Shown piece after piece: positions 32,922-42,466 of a DNA stretch of 64,000 nt (its first letter is position 1; each line of letters starts with the position of its first letter). Below the pieces are notes generated by a model. That model saw only the letters and a program-made list of their open reading frames with translations, was not told where the DNA came from and did not search any database. The position numbers and the translations under genes are program-made. Origin of the DNA: Bacillota bacterium (GTDB lineage: Bacteria; Bacillota; Bacilli; Paenibacillales; Paenibacillaceae); the NCBI GenBank assembly GCA_023460795.1, contig JAEWPC010000015.1, positions 52,656-116,655 of the forward strand, given 5' to 3'.

Positions 32922-34704
32922 GCCGGATGCGACGCCAGCGACGACGAAGGAAGCTAAACCGCCGATCATCCGATTCCTGCTCGGTTACGCCAGACCTCAC
33001 CGCGGCATTTTCTCGCTCGTGTGCCTCTTCACGCTGCTCGCGATTTCGGCAGACCTGATGCAGCCGTACCTCGTGAAGATCGCGATCGACGACAATATCA
33101 TGATCGGCAAGAACGACTACGGCATGCTCGTGGTCATCTGCGGCGTCTATCTCGCGCTGTCGGTGTTCAGCTTCGTGTTCAACTATTGGTTGAACAACTT
33201 GCTGCAGAAAGCCGCACAGAGCATTATTGCCCGCATCCGCAAAGACTTGTTCAGCCATATTACGAAGCTGTCGATGTCTTTCTTCGACCGGATGCCGAGC
33301 GGCAGCCTCATTACGCACGTCTCCAGCGATACCGAAGCGCTTAACCAATTTTTCACGCAAGTGTTCATCAGCTTGGTTCGCGACGGCATGACGTTAATCT
33401 TCATCATCGCTCTCATGTTCCATCTCGACGTTACGCTGACGCTGTACTGTCTCATCCTGCTTCCGATCATTACGTTGATCGCCGTGTCCTTCCGCAGATA
33501 CATGCGCAAGACGTACCAGAATTCCCGGACGGCCTTATCGCGGCTCATCGCGTTCGTGGCGGAAAATTTAGCGGGAATGAATCTGACCCAAGCGTTCCAT
33601 CAGGAGAAGGAGCAGGTCAATCGGTTCACGGAACGCAACGAAATCTACCTTCGCGCGAACTTGCGGGAAGTGCGCACGAACGTCCTATTCAACCGATCGT
33701 TCGAGATCCTCGGCAATCTCTCGGTCGCGTTCGTCACGTGGCTCGGAGGCAGGGCGGTATTGGGCAGCACGATAGAATTCGGCGTGCTCTACGCCTTCAT
33801 CACGTATATCCGGCAGTTTTTCCAACCGATCAGCAACATCACGCAGCAGTGGAACACGTTGCAGGCGGCTACGGTCGCGGCGGGGCGGATCTGGAACCTC
33901 TTCCAGACGAAGCCGGAGATCGAGAACGCGGAAGGCGCCTATGACGTCGACCCGTCGAAGGTAAGAGGACGTATCGACTTCAATCGCATCCGGTTCGGTT
34001 ACGAGGAGAGCTTGCCGATTATTCAAGAGCTCGATTTGCATGTGCGCCCCGGAGAGATGATCGGCATCGTCGGAGCGACGGGAGCAGGCAAAAGCTCGCT
34101 GATCGCCTTATTGTGCCGTTTCTACGATGTCAAGCAAGGCAGTATCACGATCGACGGCGTCGATATTCGCGAAGTTCCGCAGGAGCGGCTGCACAGGCTG
34201 ATCGGATTGGTGCAGCAGGAGCCGTACTTGTATTCGGGCAGCATTATCGATAACGTCAGAATGTTCGACGAATCGATCTCGCGCGAAGAGGTCGTTAGGG
34301 CTTGCAAGTTCGTCGGGGCGGATGAGCTGATCAGCCGGATGAAGGACGGCTACGATACGCGGGTATCCGAGAGAGGCAGCGGGTTGTCCGCCGGAGAGAG
34401 GCAGCTAATCTCCTTCGCTAGAATCATCGTGTTCGAGCCGAGAATTCTCATCCTAGACGAGGCGACCGCCAATCTGGATTCCTACACGGAGCAACTCATC
34501 CAGCACGCCCTCCGCATCGTCTCCATGAACCGCACCACGCTCGTCATCGCCCATCGGTTATCGACGATCATGCACGCGGATCGGATCATCGTCATGCATA
34601 ACGGACGGATCGTCGAAGAGGGCAACCATGAGCAGCTGCTCGCGATGCGCGGTTATTACGAGGAATTGGTCAGACACTCGCAAGGCAGAGTGGAAGCTGG
34701 ATGA
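32911..34704 (+). CDS. ABC exporter half-transporter, catalytic partner (BmrD-like)
   Basis: A 597-aa half-transporter. Helices occupy about residues 20-330; the ATPase has Walker A GATGAGKSS, Q-loop VQQEPYLYS, Walker B with catalytic Glu ILILDEATANLD and H-loop VIAHRL. Its signature is LSAGERQL rather than LSGGQ. Together with the Walker B change in the partner this leaves one canonical ATP site (this Walker B plus the partner's LSGGQ) and one degenerate site, as in BmrCD. AGGAGGAGGGG lies before the ATG at 32911. Converges with the response regulator gene after 23 bp with no clear terminator. Confidence 0.92.
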   Translation: MPTKPDATPATTKEAKPPIIRFLLGYARPHRGIFSLVCLFTLLAISADLMQPYLVKIAIDDNIMIGKNDYGMLVVICGVYLALSVFSFVFNYWLNNLLQKAAQSIIARIRKDLFSHITKLSMSFFDRMPSGSLITHVSSDTEALNQFFTQVFISLVRDGMTLIFIIALMFHLDVTLTLYCLILLPIITLIAVSFRRYMRKTYQNSRTALSRLIAFVAENLAGMNLTQAFHQEKEQVNRFTERNEIYLRANLREVRTNVLFNRSFEILGNLSVAFVTWLGGRAVLGSTIEFGVLYAFITYIRQFFQPISNITQQWNTLQAATVAAGRIWNLFQTKPEIENAEGAYDVDPSKVRGRIDFNRIRFGYEESLPIIQELDLHVRPGEMIGIVGATGAGKSSLIALLCRFYDVKQGSITIDGVDIREVPQERLHRLIGLVQQEPYLYSGSIIDNVRMFDESISREEVVRACKFVGADELISRMKDGYDTRVSERGSGLSAGERQLISFARIIVFEPRILILDEATANLDSYTEQLIQHALRIVSMNRTTLVIAHRLSTIMHADRIIVMHNGRIVEEGNHEQLLAMRGYYEELVRHSQGRVEAG

Positions 34705-34727
34705 ATCGTATTAACGGCCGAATGCCG

Positions 34728-35504
34728 CTACTCCTTATTCCGATACTCCCGCGGCGTGACGCCGGTCACTTGCTTGAAGATACGGCTGAAATAATACGGA
34801 TCGGGGTAGCCGACGCGCTCGCCGATTTCCTTCACGGACCACGACTTTTCGCTCTCCAGCAACCGTTTGGCCTCGCCGATCCGCAGCGTGATTAAGTACT
34901 TGGACGGCGGCTCGCCCGCGTGCTTGATAAATATTTTCGTCAAATACGAGGGATTGAAGTTGAACTGACGCGAGATTTCCTCCAGGTTCAGCTCGCTTGC
35001 GAAATTGCTTTTAAGAAATTCCTGCACGTTGCGGACGATTTCTTCCGGCGTATAGTCATGGTTGTCAAGCTTGGCGAGCTTCGGCGCGTGCCGCCTCTCC
35101 CTTTCTTGGGATAGCTTCAACTTCACTCTGGCAAGAACGCCTTCGAGATCGTTCGTCTTTACCGGCTTAAGCAAGTAGTCGACGACCTCGTGCTTCATCG
35201 CTTCGCGGGCGTACTCGAAATCGTCATATCCGCTGACGATCACTTTAAGCACGTTCGGATATTTCGAATGCGCCTGGCGGATCACCTCCAATCCGTCCAT
35301 GGCGGGCATGTGGATGTCCGTGATGAGCAAGTCGGCCGTCACGTCCTCCAGCATCCGAATCGCCGTCGCGCCGTCGAGAGCCGTGCCGATCACTTGAAAG
35401 GCAGGGTCGACGGCTTGAATTTTTTTGACGAGATTTTGCAGGATCAGTTCCTCGTCTTCGGCGACGATCGTACGGATCGTCAGTTTCTGCGGTTCCATCG
35501 TCAT
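34728..35504 (-). CDS. YesN-type response regulator (receiver plus AraC HTH)
   Basis: A 258-aa regulator. The receiver has DLLITDIHMPAMDG with the phospho-acceptor Asp near residue 60, VSGYDDF and the lysine of LLKPVK. The C-terminal 100 residues are an AraC-type double helix-turn-helix (LEEISRQFNFNPSYLTKIF, KEIGERVGYPDPYYFSRIF). The start overlaps the stop of the sensor kinase gene as ATGA. In Paenibacillaceae such pairs control sugar transporter genes next to them; the divergent permease operon at 37514 is the natural target. Confidence 0.93.
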   Translation of the reverse strand: MTMEPQKLTIRTIVAEDEELILQNLVKKIQAVDPAFQVIGTALDGATAIRMLEDVTADLLITDIHMPAMDGLEVIRQAHSKYPNVLKVIVSGYDDFEYAREAMKHEVVDYLLKPVKTNDLEGVLARVKLKLSQERERRHAPKLAKLDNHDYTPEEIVRNVQEFLKSNFASELNLEEISRQFNFNPSYLTKIFIKHAGEPPSKYLITLRIGEAKRLLESEKSWSVKEIGERVGYPDPYYFSRIFKQVTGVTPREYRNKE

Positions 35505-37315
35505 TTGTCGTTTCCTCCGATCGTTTGCGTTCCCCCGATGGTGACGACCGCGCCGCCCTCCGGCGGGTTGTCGATCTTGAAGCTCATCCGCGCCCCGTAC
35601 AAGATCTTCAGCCGGATATACACGTTCAGAAGCCCCATTCCCTCCACCTTCAGGCTAGGCGTCTGTCCCGATTGCTCGATCCTCTCGATCGATTCCCGCA
35701 GCGACTTCAGCTTCTCGTCGTCGAAGCCCGGCCCGTTGTCCTGCACTTCCGCGAACCAGAGCTCGCCTTCGGCGTAGACACGAATCCGGATTCGCCAGGG
35801 CGGCGCCGCCTTCGTGCAATATTTGACAGCGTTCTCGACGAGCGGCTGCACGATCAGCTTCGATACCGGGATTTTCCTCAGCGACGGATCCGACTCGACC
35901 TCGAACGTCAGCCGACTGCCGTAACGGAATCCGACGCAACGAAGGAACTTCTCCGTATGCGCGAGCTCCGTCTCCAGATCGACGACGGACGTTTCGTCGG
36001 CGGAAATATAGCGCATCAAGTCCGAGAGATTTTCGATCATCTCGACGATCTCCTCGTTCATATTCTCTTCGGCCATGACGCCGAGCGTTGCGAGCGTATT
36101 GTACAGGAAATGCGGGTTCATTTGCGATTGAAGGGCGAGCATCTTCGCCTGTAGCTGCTGCTTTTGGGCTTGCATGAGCTGTTCCATCGAGTAACGCAGC
36201 CGATCTCCCATCTTGCCGAAGGCGAATTGAAGCCTGTCCAGTTCGTTCAAGCCGCTGGACAGGTCGAAAGAAGAGGGGGACGAGAGCCCGTCGAGGTCGG
36301 TCGTCTTAATGATTTGATGAAGCCGGGCGATCGGCTTCGTCACCCGTTGAGCAGCCCAATACGCAAGCGCGAACGCCAGCGCCAGTATGCATACCGCGAA
36401 CAGGATGAAGAAAGTCGTGAACGTCCGAAGAGGGGCGGAGAATGTCTTTTCCGGCCGGATGACGGCGGAATTCCACCCGGTGAATTCGGAGCGCGATACT
36501 TGGTACAGCTCCGGCTCGCCCGTATCCGGATTTTTGACCGAACCGCCTTCCGGTTTCGCAAGAAACGCCGGCAAGTACCGTTTCTCCCCTTCGTGTTCCG
36601 GACCTGCCGGATAGATCAGGACGCCCTCGTCGTTGTAGACGATGACCCGGTCATGCTGGGACAAGTTCAAGCCTTTGAACAAATTCCGAAGCGATTGCTT
36701 CACTTCGACGATGCCCTCCGGCGCATTGTAACGATCGAAAAACGTCCGAATCAGCGATATCGAATACGAATTTTCCGAAGTCGGCAGCACGTTGCGCAAT
36801 TGCTCGTCGATTTCGGGAATCGTGATGACTTTACCCGCGTAGCCGTTCATGACCGCGTCGTACCAGCTCAGGCTTTCTAAATCGACTTTCATCCTGCGGT
36901 TGTCGAAACCGGAGCCGAACATGTTGCCCGCGAAATCGTACAAGTTGATTTGCTGCACGGGCAGGGCGGGGCCGTTCGCCGCGACGAGAATTTCGGCCAA
37001 TTCTTTCGTCGCCTGGATCATGCTCTCCGCTTGCGTCAATCCGGCGCTTTGGTCTTTGCCGGCGAACACGAGGAAACGTTCCTTCACCAAGTTCGAGTAC
37101 AGGATGTTCTGCGACACGGTATCTATCTTCTGGATTTCGAGGTCGAGCTTTTCCCGAACCGATTGGGACATGCCGGATATCGAATCCGACGCTTGCTTGC
37201 GAAGCGTATCGGAAGACCATAAATAAAAGAGCAGCAAGGAGATCGACAAGATGAGCGCGATGATGACGGAATACGTCGCGAACAGCACCGAGCGAATGGA
37301 CCGGCGTCGGATCAT
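35501..37315 (-). CDS. YesM-type sensor histidine kinase
   Basis: A 604-aa kinase. A first transmembrane helix (about 9-33) and a second (about 300-325) flank an extracytoplasmic sensor of about 265 residues. HAMP follows, then a His_kinase domain with the phospho-acceptor in QSQMNPHFLYNTL and a HATPase domain with QDNGPGFDDEKL and GMGLLNVYIRL. ATG at 37315 was chosen because AGGAGG is 12 bases upstream; an open frame extends a further 38 codons but crosses that site. Senses an extracellular sugar or a liganded binding protein in characterised relatives. Confidence 0.92.
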   Translation of the reverse strand: MIRRRSIRSVLFATYSVIIALILSISLLLFYLWSSDTLRKQASDSISGMSQSVREKLDLEIQKIDTVSQNILYSNLVKERFLVFAGKDQSAGLTQAESMIQATKELAEILVAANGPALPVQQINLYDFAGNMFGSGFDNRRMKVDLESLSWYDAVMNGYAGKVITIPEIDEQLRNVLPTSENSYSISLIRTFFDRYNAPEGIVEVKQSLRNLFKGLNLSQHDRVIVYNDEGVLIYPAGPEHEGEKRYLPAFLAKPEGGSVKNPDTGEPELYQVSRSEFTGWNSAVIRPEKTFSAPLRTFTTFFILFAVCILALAFALAYWAAQRVTKPIARLHQIIKTTDLDGLSSPSSFDLSSGLNELDRLQFAFGKMGDRLRYSMEQLMQAQKQQLQAKMLALQSQMNPHFLYNTLATLGVMAEENMNEEIVEMIENLSDLMRYISADETSVVDLETELAHTEKFLRCVGFRYGSRLTFEVESDPSLRKIPVSKLIVQPLVENAVKYCTKAAPPWRIRIRVYAEGELWFAEVQDNGPGFDDEKLKSLRESIERIEQSGQTPSLKVEGMGLLNVYIRLKILYGARMSFKIDNPPEGGAVVTIGGTQTIGGNDK

Positions 37316-37451
37316 GGGCGTGGGGCACCTCCTATTACCCCCATTTTCGACGCGAAGAAGCGCTTTGTAAAGGGGCGGTTCCGAGCGAAGAGGTAAAATA
37401 AGTGCAATTATGAGGTCGGTTTTCTGCATGGGAACAAGGGCTTCGCGCTTT

Positions 37452-37491
37452 TATAATGAAAACGCAAACATTTTTTCGAAAGCGCATTCAG
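37452..37491 (+). promoter_or_regulatory. Sugar permease promoter with overlapping CcpA cre site
   Basis: TATAAT (37452-37457) lacks a good -35, fitting activator dependence. ATGAAAACGCAAACA (37456-37470) matches the cre consensus WTGNAANCGNWNNCW at every defined position and overlaps the -10. A second imperfect copy, TTCGAAAGCGCATTCA, lies at 37476-37491. Carbon catabolite repression is therefore likely. Confidence 0.6.
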
Positions 37492-37513
37492 TCGTGCGGA
37501 CAGGAGTGAGTCC

Positions 37514-38389
37514 ATGAAGAACAACCAGATGTATCCGTATTACTTTTCGTTCGGGGCGATGCTGCTATACGTCGTGTTGCTCGTGATCCCCGGGTTGGCG
37601 GGCATCCTTTACGCGTTCACGGATTGGAACAGCTACGATACGGCCGTCCATTTCATCGGCTTCGACAATTTCAAGGAAGTGTTCTCCGCCGACAACGTCT
37701 ACTTATCGTTCATTCGAAACACGCTCGTCTTCACGGTAGCGACGATCATTCTGAAGACGGCGATCGGATTCCTGTTCGCGTTAATGCTGAACAAAGGCGT
37801 CCGATTCATGAACTTTCATCGCGCGGTGCTGTTCTTGCCGGCCGTCGTGCCGATGCTCGTCGTCGGATTGATCTTCAAATCGGTGCTTCACCCGGATACC
37901 GGATTGCTGAACGAATTTCTGAGGGCGATCGGCCTCGACGCGTTGACGCGGCATTGGCTGACCGATCTCGACTGGGCGTTCAAATCGATTATCGCGGTCG
38001 ACGTCTGGAAGGGCGCGGGTTACATTATGGTCATCCTGCTCGCGGGATTGCAGACGATTCCCAAAGACTACGACGAGGCGGCCGAAATCGACGGGGCGGG
38101 CTACTGGAGCCGCATTTGGCACATTACGCTTCCGCTCATCGTCCCGGCGCTTACCGTCACGATCATTCTGAACATGCTGTACGGTCTGAAAGTGTTCGAC
38201 GCGGTTTACGTGCTGACGAACGGCGGTCCGGGTTACGCGACCGAAGTGATGTACACCGGCGTATTCAAGGAATTTTCGATGGGCAGATACGGCGTCGGCA
38301 CGGCGCTTTCCACGGTGCTGTTCGTCTTCATGACGATCGTCGGCTATTTCGTCGTCAGATTGATGGGCAAGGAGGAACAATCCCGATGA
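37514..38389 (+). CDS. Sugar ABC transporter permease (MalF/UgpA type)
   Basis: A 291-aa permease with six predicted helices, the first at about 11-33. The ATPase-docking EAA loop reads YDEAAEIDGAGYWSRIWHIT, and the NGGPGYATEVM stretch is typical of CUT1 first permeases. ATG with CAGGAG upstream. The stop overlaps the start of the second permease (ATGA). No ATPase is encoded nearby, as is usual for CUT1 systems that share an MsmX-type ATPase. The binding protein is encoded 3.5 kb downstream behind two catabolic genes. Confidence 0.94.
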   Translation: MKNNQMYPYYFSFGAMLLYVVLLVIPGLAGILYAFTDWNSYDTAVHFIGFDNFKEVFSADNVYLSFIRNTLVFTVATIILKTAIGFLFALMLNKGVRFMNFHRAVLFLPAVVPMLVVGLIFKSVLHPDTGLLNEFLRAIGLDALTRHWLTDLDWAFKSIIAVDVWKGAGYIMVILLAGLQTIPKDYDEAAEIDGAGYWSRIWHITLPLIVPALTVTIILNMLYGLKVFDAVYVLTNGGPGYATEVMYTGVFKEFSMGRYGVGTALSTVLFVFMTIVGYFVVRLMGKEEQSR

Positions 38390-39207
38390 GAAAACCGATC
38401 GTGAACGGAGCGCTGAAAAACATCGTCACTTGGGCGGTAAGCCTCGTCGCCGTGGCGCCGCTCGTGCTCATCGTCATCAACTCGCTGAAAAATTCGTCGC
38501 AGGCTAGCTCGATGGGCATGGATTTGCCGAAATCGCTGCACTTCGACAACTTTAGCATCGTGTTCGAGAAAGGCAAGCTCGCGCTGTCGCTGTGGAACAG
38601 CATTCTGTACGCGGGCGTCTCGACGCTGCTGTGCGTGCTGCTCGCTTCGATGGCCGCATACGTCTATTCGAGGCGGCGCACGCTCGTCAACCGGTTCAGC
38701 TACTTGTTCGTGCTGCTCGGCTTGGCGATGCCGCTCAATTATTTCACCCTGATGAAGACGATGCAAATGCTTCATCTCGTCAATTCGCAAACCGGAATTA
38801 TCATTTTGTACGCGGCGATCCAAATCCCGCTCAGTATTTTCATCCTGTACGGTTTCGTCGGCGGATTGCCGAAAGAGCTCGACGAAGCGGGTACGATCGA
38901 CGGCTGCGGACCGGGCATGCTGTTTTTCCGGATCATTCTGCCGCTGCTCAAACCGGCCGCGGTCACCGTGTTCATCCTTGCGTTCTTGAATACCTGGAAC
39001 GAGTTTCTGCTGCCGCTCTATTTCTTGAATTCCGCGGACCAGTGGCCGATGACGCTGTCCGTGTACAATTTCTTCGGGCAATTCCAGATGGAATGGAACC
39101 TGGTCAGCGCCGACATCGTAATGACGAGCCTACCGGTCGTCATCGTCTACTTGCTCGGTCAACGGTTCATCATTGCCGGCATGACGGCCGGTTCGGTTAA
39201 AGGGTGA
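38386..39207 (+). CDS. Sugar ABC transporter permease (MalG/UgpE type)
   Basis: A 273-aa permease with six helices; the EAA loop reads LPKELDEAGTIDGCGPGMLF and LNTWNEFLLPLYFL is typical of CUT1 second permeases. ATG at 38386 overlaps the upstream stop and has AAGGAGGAAC before it. The frame is open further upstream inside the first permease gene, but that part is a shadow. Confidence 0.94.
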   Translation: MRKPIVNGALKNIVTWAVSLVAVAPLVLIVINSLKNSSQASSMGMDLPKSLHFDNFSIVFEKGKLALSLWNSILYAGVSTLLCVLLASMAAYVYSRRRTLVNRFSYLFVLLGLAMPLNYFTLMKTMQMLHLVNSQTGIIILYAAIQIPLSIFILYGFVGGLPKELDEAGTIDGCGPGMLFFRIILPLLKPAAVTVFILAFLNTWNEFLLPLYFLNSADQWPMTLSVYNFFGQFQMEWNLVSADIVMTSLPVVIVYLLGQRFIIAGMTAGSVKG

Positions 39208-39256
39208 GTTAGATCGAGCCCGACGAAAAATCAATTATATCAAGGAGGAGATCATC

Positions 39257-40030
39257 GTGAGATTGCGCGATAAAGTCGTTCTGATATCGGGTGCCGGATC
39301 GGGCATCGGACAATGTTCCGCGGAGTTGTTCGCCTCGGAAGGCGCGACCGTCGTCATCGGGGAGGTAAACGAAGCGGCGGGAACAAGCGCGGTCCAAGCG
39401 ATCCGCGACGCGGGAGGCGTGGCGTATTACGTTCGGCTCGACGTAACGGACGAAGCCTCGTGCGAAGCTGCCGTCGCCGAAACGGTCGAACGGTTCGGCC
39501 GCGCGGACGTCTTGTTCAACAACGCGGGCATCAGCGGCGTCGGCGCGCTTCACGAGGTGAAGCCGGGCGACTGGGATCGCGTCGTGAGCGTAAACTTGAA
39601 GGGCGTCTACTTGCTCAGCAAAGCCGTCGTGCCTACTATGATGGAACGCAAAAGCGGATCGATCATCAACATGTCCTCGTGCGCGGCGGAAATCGGATTG
39701 GCCAGGCGCGCGGTCTATTCCGCGACGAAAGGAGCCGTGCTCGCGCTGACGAAAGCGATGCAGGTCGATTACGCGCCTTACGGCATCCGCGTCAACGCGC
39801 TGCTGCCGGGAACGATCATGACGCCGTTCGTGAAGAAGTATTTGCACGAATCGTACGCCGATCCCGAGCAAGCGATCGCCTCGATCAAGAACAGGCAGCT
39901 TAGCGGCGAATTGGGACGTCCCGAAGACGTGGCGAGAGCGGCGCTGTTCCTCGCCTCCGACGAGTCCGGCTTCGTGATGGGCTCTCCGATGTACGTGGAC
40001 GGCGGAGTCGTGTTCGGCAAAAACGCGTAA
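39257..40030 (+). CDS. SDR oxidoreductase, probable 2-keto-3-deoxy-sugar-acid dehydrogenase
   Basis: A 257-aa classical short-chain dehydrogenase: cofactor motif SGAGSGIG, NNAG, the catalytic Ser in NMSSCAA and Tyr/Lys in YSATK. The acidic residue after the second strand (VVIGEV) suggests NAD rather than NADP. It sits between sugar permeases and an FAA-family hydrolase. That pairing matches the L-fucose/L-rhamnose route, in which an SDR oxidises 2-keto-3-deoxy-fuconate (or rhamnonate) to the 2,4-diketo acid. GTG start with AAGGAGGAG upstream. Substrate is inferred from context. Confidence 0.86.
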   Translation: MRLRDKVVLISGAGSGIGQCSAELFASEGATVVIGEVNEAAGTSAVQAIRDAGGVAYYVRLDVTDEASCEAAVAETVERFGRADVLFNNAGISGVGALHEVKPGDWDRVVSVNLKGVYLLSKAVVPTMMERKSGSIINMSSCAAEIGLARRAVYSATKGAVLALTKAMQVDYAPYGIRVNALLPGTIMTPFVKKYLHESYADPEQAIASIKNRQLSGELGRPEDVARAALFLASDESGFVMGSPMYVDGGVVFGKNA

Positions 40031-40074
40031 TCAAGCGCCTTGAAATCGATGAATCCAAGAAAAGGGGTAACGAC

Positions 40075-40938
40075 ATGAAACTACTGCAATACTGGAAAGA
40101 CGGAGAACTTCGCCTGGGGGCGAAGACGGCGCGCGGCGTCGTGGACGTCGCCTCGGCCATCGAAGGCGCGCCGCGCACGATGCGGGAAGCGATCGAAGGC
40201 AACAACGAGCACGCAGAAGCGCTGTCGCGCAAGCTGGAGGCGCTCGGCGACGCCGCGCCCGTGCTCGACGAAGGGAGCCTAGCGTTCGCACCGGCCGTCT
40301 CCGATCCGCAGAAAATCATCTGCGTCGGCCTCAACTACCGGAAGCACGCCGAAGAGACGAACGCCGCCATTCCGACGAGCCCGATCCTGTTCAATAAATT
40401 CGGCAACGCGCTGGCCGCGCACGGAGAAGACGTGCCGGTTCCCTCCGTCACGGACAAGCTCGATTACGAGGCGGAGCTGTGCCTTGTTATCGGCAAGCGG
40501 GCGAAGGACGTGTCCAAGGAAGACGCGCTCGGCTACGTGTTCGGCTATTGCAACGCGAACGACTTGTCCGCCCGCGACTTGCAGCTCAGAACCCCGCAAT
40601 GGATGCTCGGCAAGACGTGCGACAAGTTCGCTCCGGTCGGCCCGTACGTCGTGACCGCGGACGAGGTGCCGGATCCGAACGCACTATCGATCGGCTGCAC
40701 GGTCAACGGAGAACGGCGCCAAGGGTCGAATACGTCCGACATGATTTTCCGTTGCGACGAAATCGTTAGCTATATTTCGCATCATATGACGCTCGAACCG
40801 GGCGACCTAATTTTGACGGGAACGCCAGAAGGCGTCGTCCTCGGTTATCCGCCGGAGAAACAAGTCTACTTGAAGCCCGGCGACGTCGTTACGATCGAGA
40901 TCGAAGGCCTCGGCGCGCTGACGAATAAGATGATCTAG
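40075..40938 (+). CDS. FAA-hydrolase family enzyme, probable 2,4-diketo-3-deoxy-sugar-acid hydrolase
   Basis: A 287-aa member of the fumarylacetoacetate hydrolase family. Visible signatures are VGLNYRKHAEE, the metal ligands in YEAELCLVIGK, GYCNANDLSARDLQ, CDKFAPVGPYVV, LILTGTPEGV and KPGDVVTIEIEGLG. Relatives cleave 2,4-diketo-3-deoxy-L-fuconate or -rhamnonate to pyruvate and lactate. Here it follows the SDR directly and no KDPG-type aldolase is present, supporting the hydrolytic branch. AAAGGGG precedes the ATG. Confidence 0.87.
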   Translation: MKLLQYWKDGELRLGAKTARGVVDVASAIEGAPRTMREAIEGNNEHAEALSRKLEALGDAAPVLDEGSLAFAPAVSDPQKIICVGLNYRKHAEETNAAIPTSPILFNKFGNALAAHGEDVPVPSVTDKLDYEAELCLVIGKRAKDVSKEDALGYVFGYCNANDLSARDLQLRTPQWMLGKTCDKFAPVGPYVVTADEVPDPNALSIGCTVNGERRQGSNTSDMIFRCDEIVSYISHHMTLEPGDLILTGTPEGVVLGYPPEKQVYLKPGDVVTIEIEGLGALTNKMI

Positions 40939-40997
40939 TAAAGAAAGTACAACAAACAAGCAAGATAAATGCATTTCATCCATTTATTAATCCCATA

Positions 40998-41016
40998 TAC
41001 AATGAAAGCGCAATCA
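40998..41016 (+). promoter_or_regulatory. Promoter with overlapping cre site before the sugar-binding protein gene
   Basis: TACAAT (40998-41003) is overlapped by ATGAAAGCGCAATCA (41002-41016), a full match to WTGNAANCGNWNNCW. The arrangement copies that at 37452, so both halves of the transporter are probably co-repressed by CcpA. Confidence 0.6.
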
Positions 41017-41041
41017 AAAAAGATCAAAGGGGTTATCACCG

Positions 41042-42394
41042 ATGAGAAAAGCGCTCAGCTTGTTAGCGGTAATAGGGTTGTCGGTCGGCCTGCTCGCGGG
41101 ATGCGGCGGCAATAACAACAACGAATCCTCTCCGTCCGCCAGTGCGGGCAGCTCGGCTCCCTCCCAATCGGCGGATCTGCCGAAAGAGAAAGTCACGCTG
41201 ACGTACATGGCCAGTCAAGATTGGATCAAAGAATCCGAAATGCAACTCGCGAAAAAGTTCGAAGAGAAAACCGGCATTCATATCGATTTCCAGATCGTAC
41301 CGGCAGACCAATATCAGAACTTGCTCAAAGTGAAGCTGAATACGAAAGAAGCGCCGGACATCTTCGGCGGACAAGACGGCAAGTTCGACCTCGGACCTTT
41401 GTACGACGTCGAGAAAAACGCAGTCGATCTCACGGCCGAAGAATGGACGAAACGCGAGAACAAGCTGTTCCTCGAACAAGCGACATGGAACAGCAAAGTG
41501 TACGCGCTGACGATCTGGGATCCGACGTACGACTTCTACATCGTGTACAACAAACAAATTTTCGAGAAGCTCGGGTTGAAAGTGCCGACGAACTATTCCG
41601 AATTCCTCGAGGTCTGCGAAGCGATCAAGCAGTCCGGCGTCACGCCGATCTACGAACCCGTCTCCGACGGCTGGCACCACACGCTCTGGTTCCCGGAAGT
41701 CGGGCCGAAGTTTGAGGAGTCCATGCCTGGCCTTTCCGACAAGCTGAACGCCAACGAAGTGAAGCTGGCCGACGTTCCGGCGATGGAGCAAGCGTTGACC
41801 CAGTTCTCCGAGCTCGTATCCAAAGGCTATATGGGCGAGAGCTACTTCTCTAATACGTTCGCGGATACGGAGAAAAACATGGCGGGCGGCAAATTCGCGA
41901 TGACGCTGCATAACCTCGGCTTGCCGCAAACGATCGAGAAGGCGTTCCCCGATGTGAAAGCGGACACGTTCGGCTACTTCCCGATTCCGCTCATCGACAA
42001 CCAGTTGATGAACATTGCTCCGGCGGCGCCGAGCAAATTCATCTACACGGGATCGAAGCATATCGAGCAAGCCAAAGCGTACTTCGCTTTCCTGACGGAG
42101 CAAGAAAACCTGCAATACTTCTTGGACAACGAGCCTCGTTTCCTCTCGATCAACTTTGACGGCATCCAAGGACGCTTCACGCCGGAACAACAGAAATTTT
42201 TCGATACGTTCGGCGCGAAGCAAGGCTCCGGCCTGCAAATGACGGCGAAATACGTGAACCCGCAATGGATGGACATCGGCAAGGACATGAGCGCGATGAT
42301 CAGCGGCGCAATGACGCCGAAAGCGGTTCTCGAGAACGCCGACAAGCGCAGGGAGCAGCAAGCCAAAGCGGCCAAAGACTCCGCTTGGCAATAA
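41042..42394 (+). CDS. Sugar ABC transporter substrate-binding lipoprotein
   Basis: A 450-aa family 1 binding protein. Signal peptide with lipobox LLAGC (Cys near 21), then a Ser/Asn-rich linker, KVTLTYMASQDWIKESE, the NTKEAPDIFGG strand, DFYIVYNKQIFEKLGLKVP, and GKFAMTLHNLGLPQ. AAAGGGG upstream of the ATG. It has its own cre-controlled promoter and is followed by an intrinsic terminator, so binding protein can be made in excess over the downstream enzymes. Expected to serve the permeases at 37514-39207. Confidence 0.93.
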   Translation: MRKALSLLAVIGLSVGLLAGCGGNNNNESSPSASAGSSAPSQSADLPKEKVTLTYMASQDWIKESEMQLAKKFEEKTGIHIDFQIVPADQYQNLLKVKLNTKEAPDIFGGQDGKFDLGPLYDVEKNAVDLTAEEWTKRENKLFLEQATWNSKVYALTIWDPTYDFYIVYNKQIFEKLGLKVPTNYSEFLEVCEAIKQSGVTPIYEPVSDGWHHTLWFPEVGPKFEESMPGLSDKLNANEVKLADVPAMEQALTQFSELVSKGYMGESYFSNTFADTEKNMAGGKFAMTLHNLGLPQTIEKAFPDVKADTFGYFPIPLIDNQLMNIAPAAPSKFIYTGSKHIEQAKAYFAFLTEQENLQYFLDNEPRFLSINFDGIQGRFTPEQQKFFDTFGAKQGSGLQMTAKYVNPQWMDIGKDMSAMISGAMTPKAVLENADKRREQQAKAAKDSAWQ

Positions 42395-42416
42395 GGCCTT
42401 AAGGCGCGAATAAACG

Positions 42417-42466
42417 AAACCGGCGGTGTTCAAGGTGCAAGCGAGCGCTGCCGGTTTTGTTTTTTC
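42417..42466 (+). terminator. Terminator between binding protein and catabolic genes
   Basis: AAACCGGC (42417-42424) pairs with GCCGGTTT (42450-42457), with a T-rich tract running to 42466. The next gene starts 23 bp later without an evident promoter, so partial read-through is expected. Confidence 0.75.

Noticed and set aside
37624..38385. N-terminal extension of the second sugar permease
   Set aside because: The frame is open through the first permease gene, but the real start at 38386 overlaps that gene's stop and has a ribosome site.
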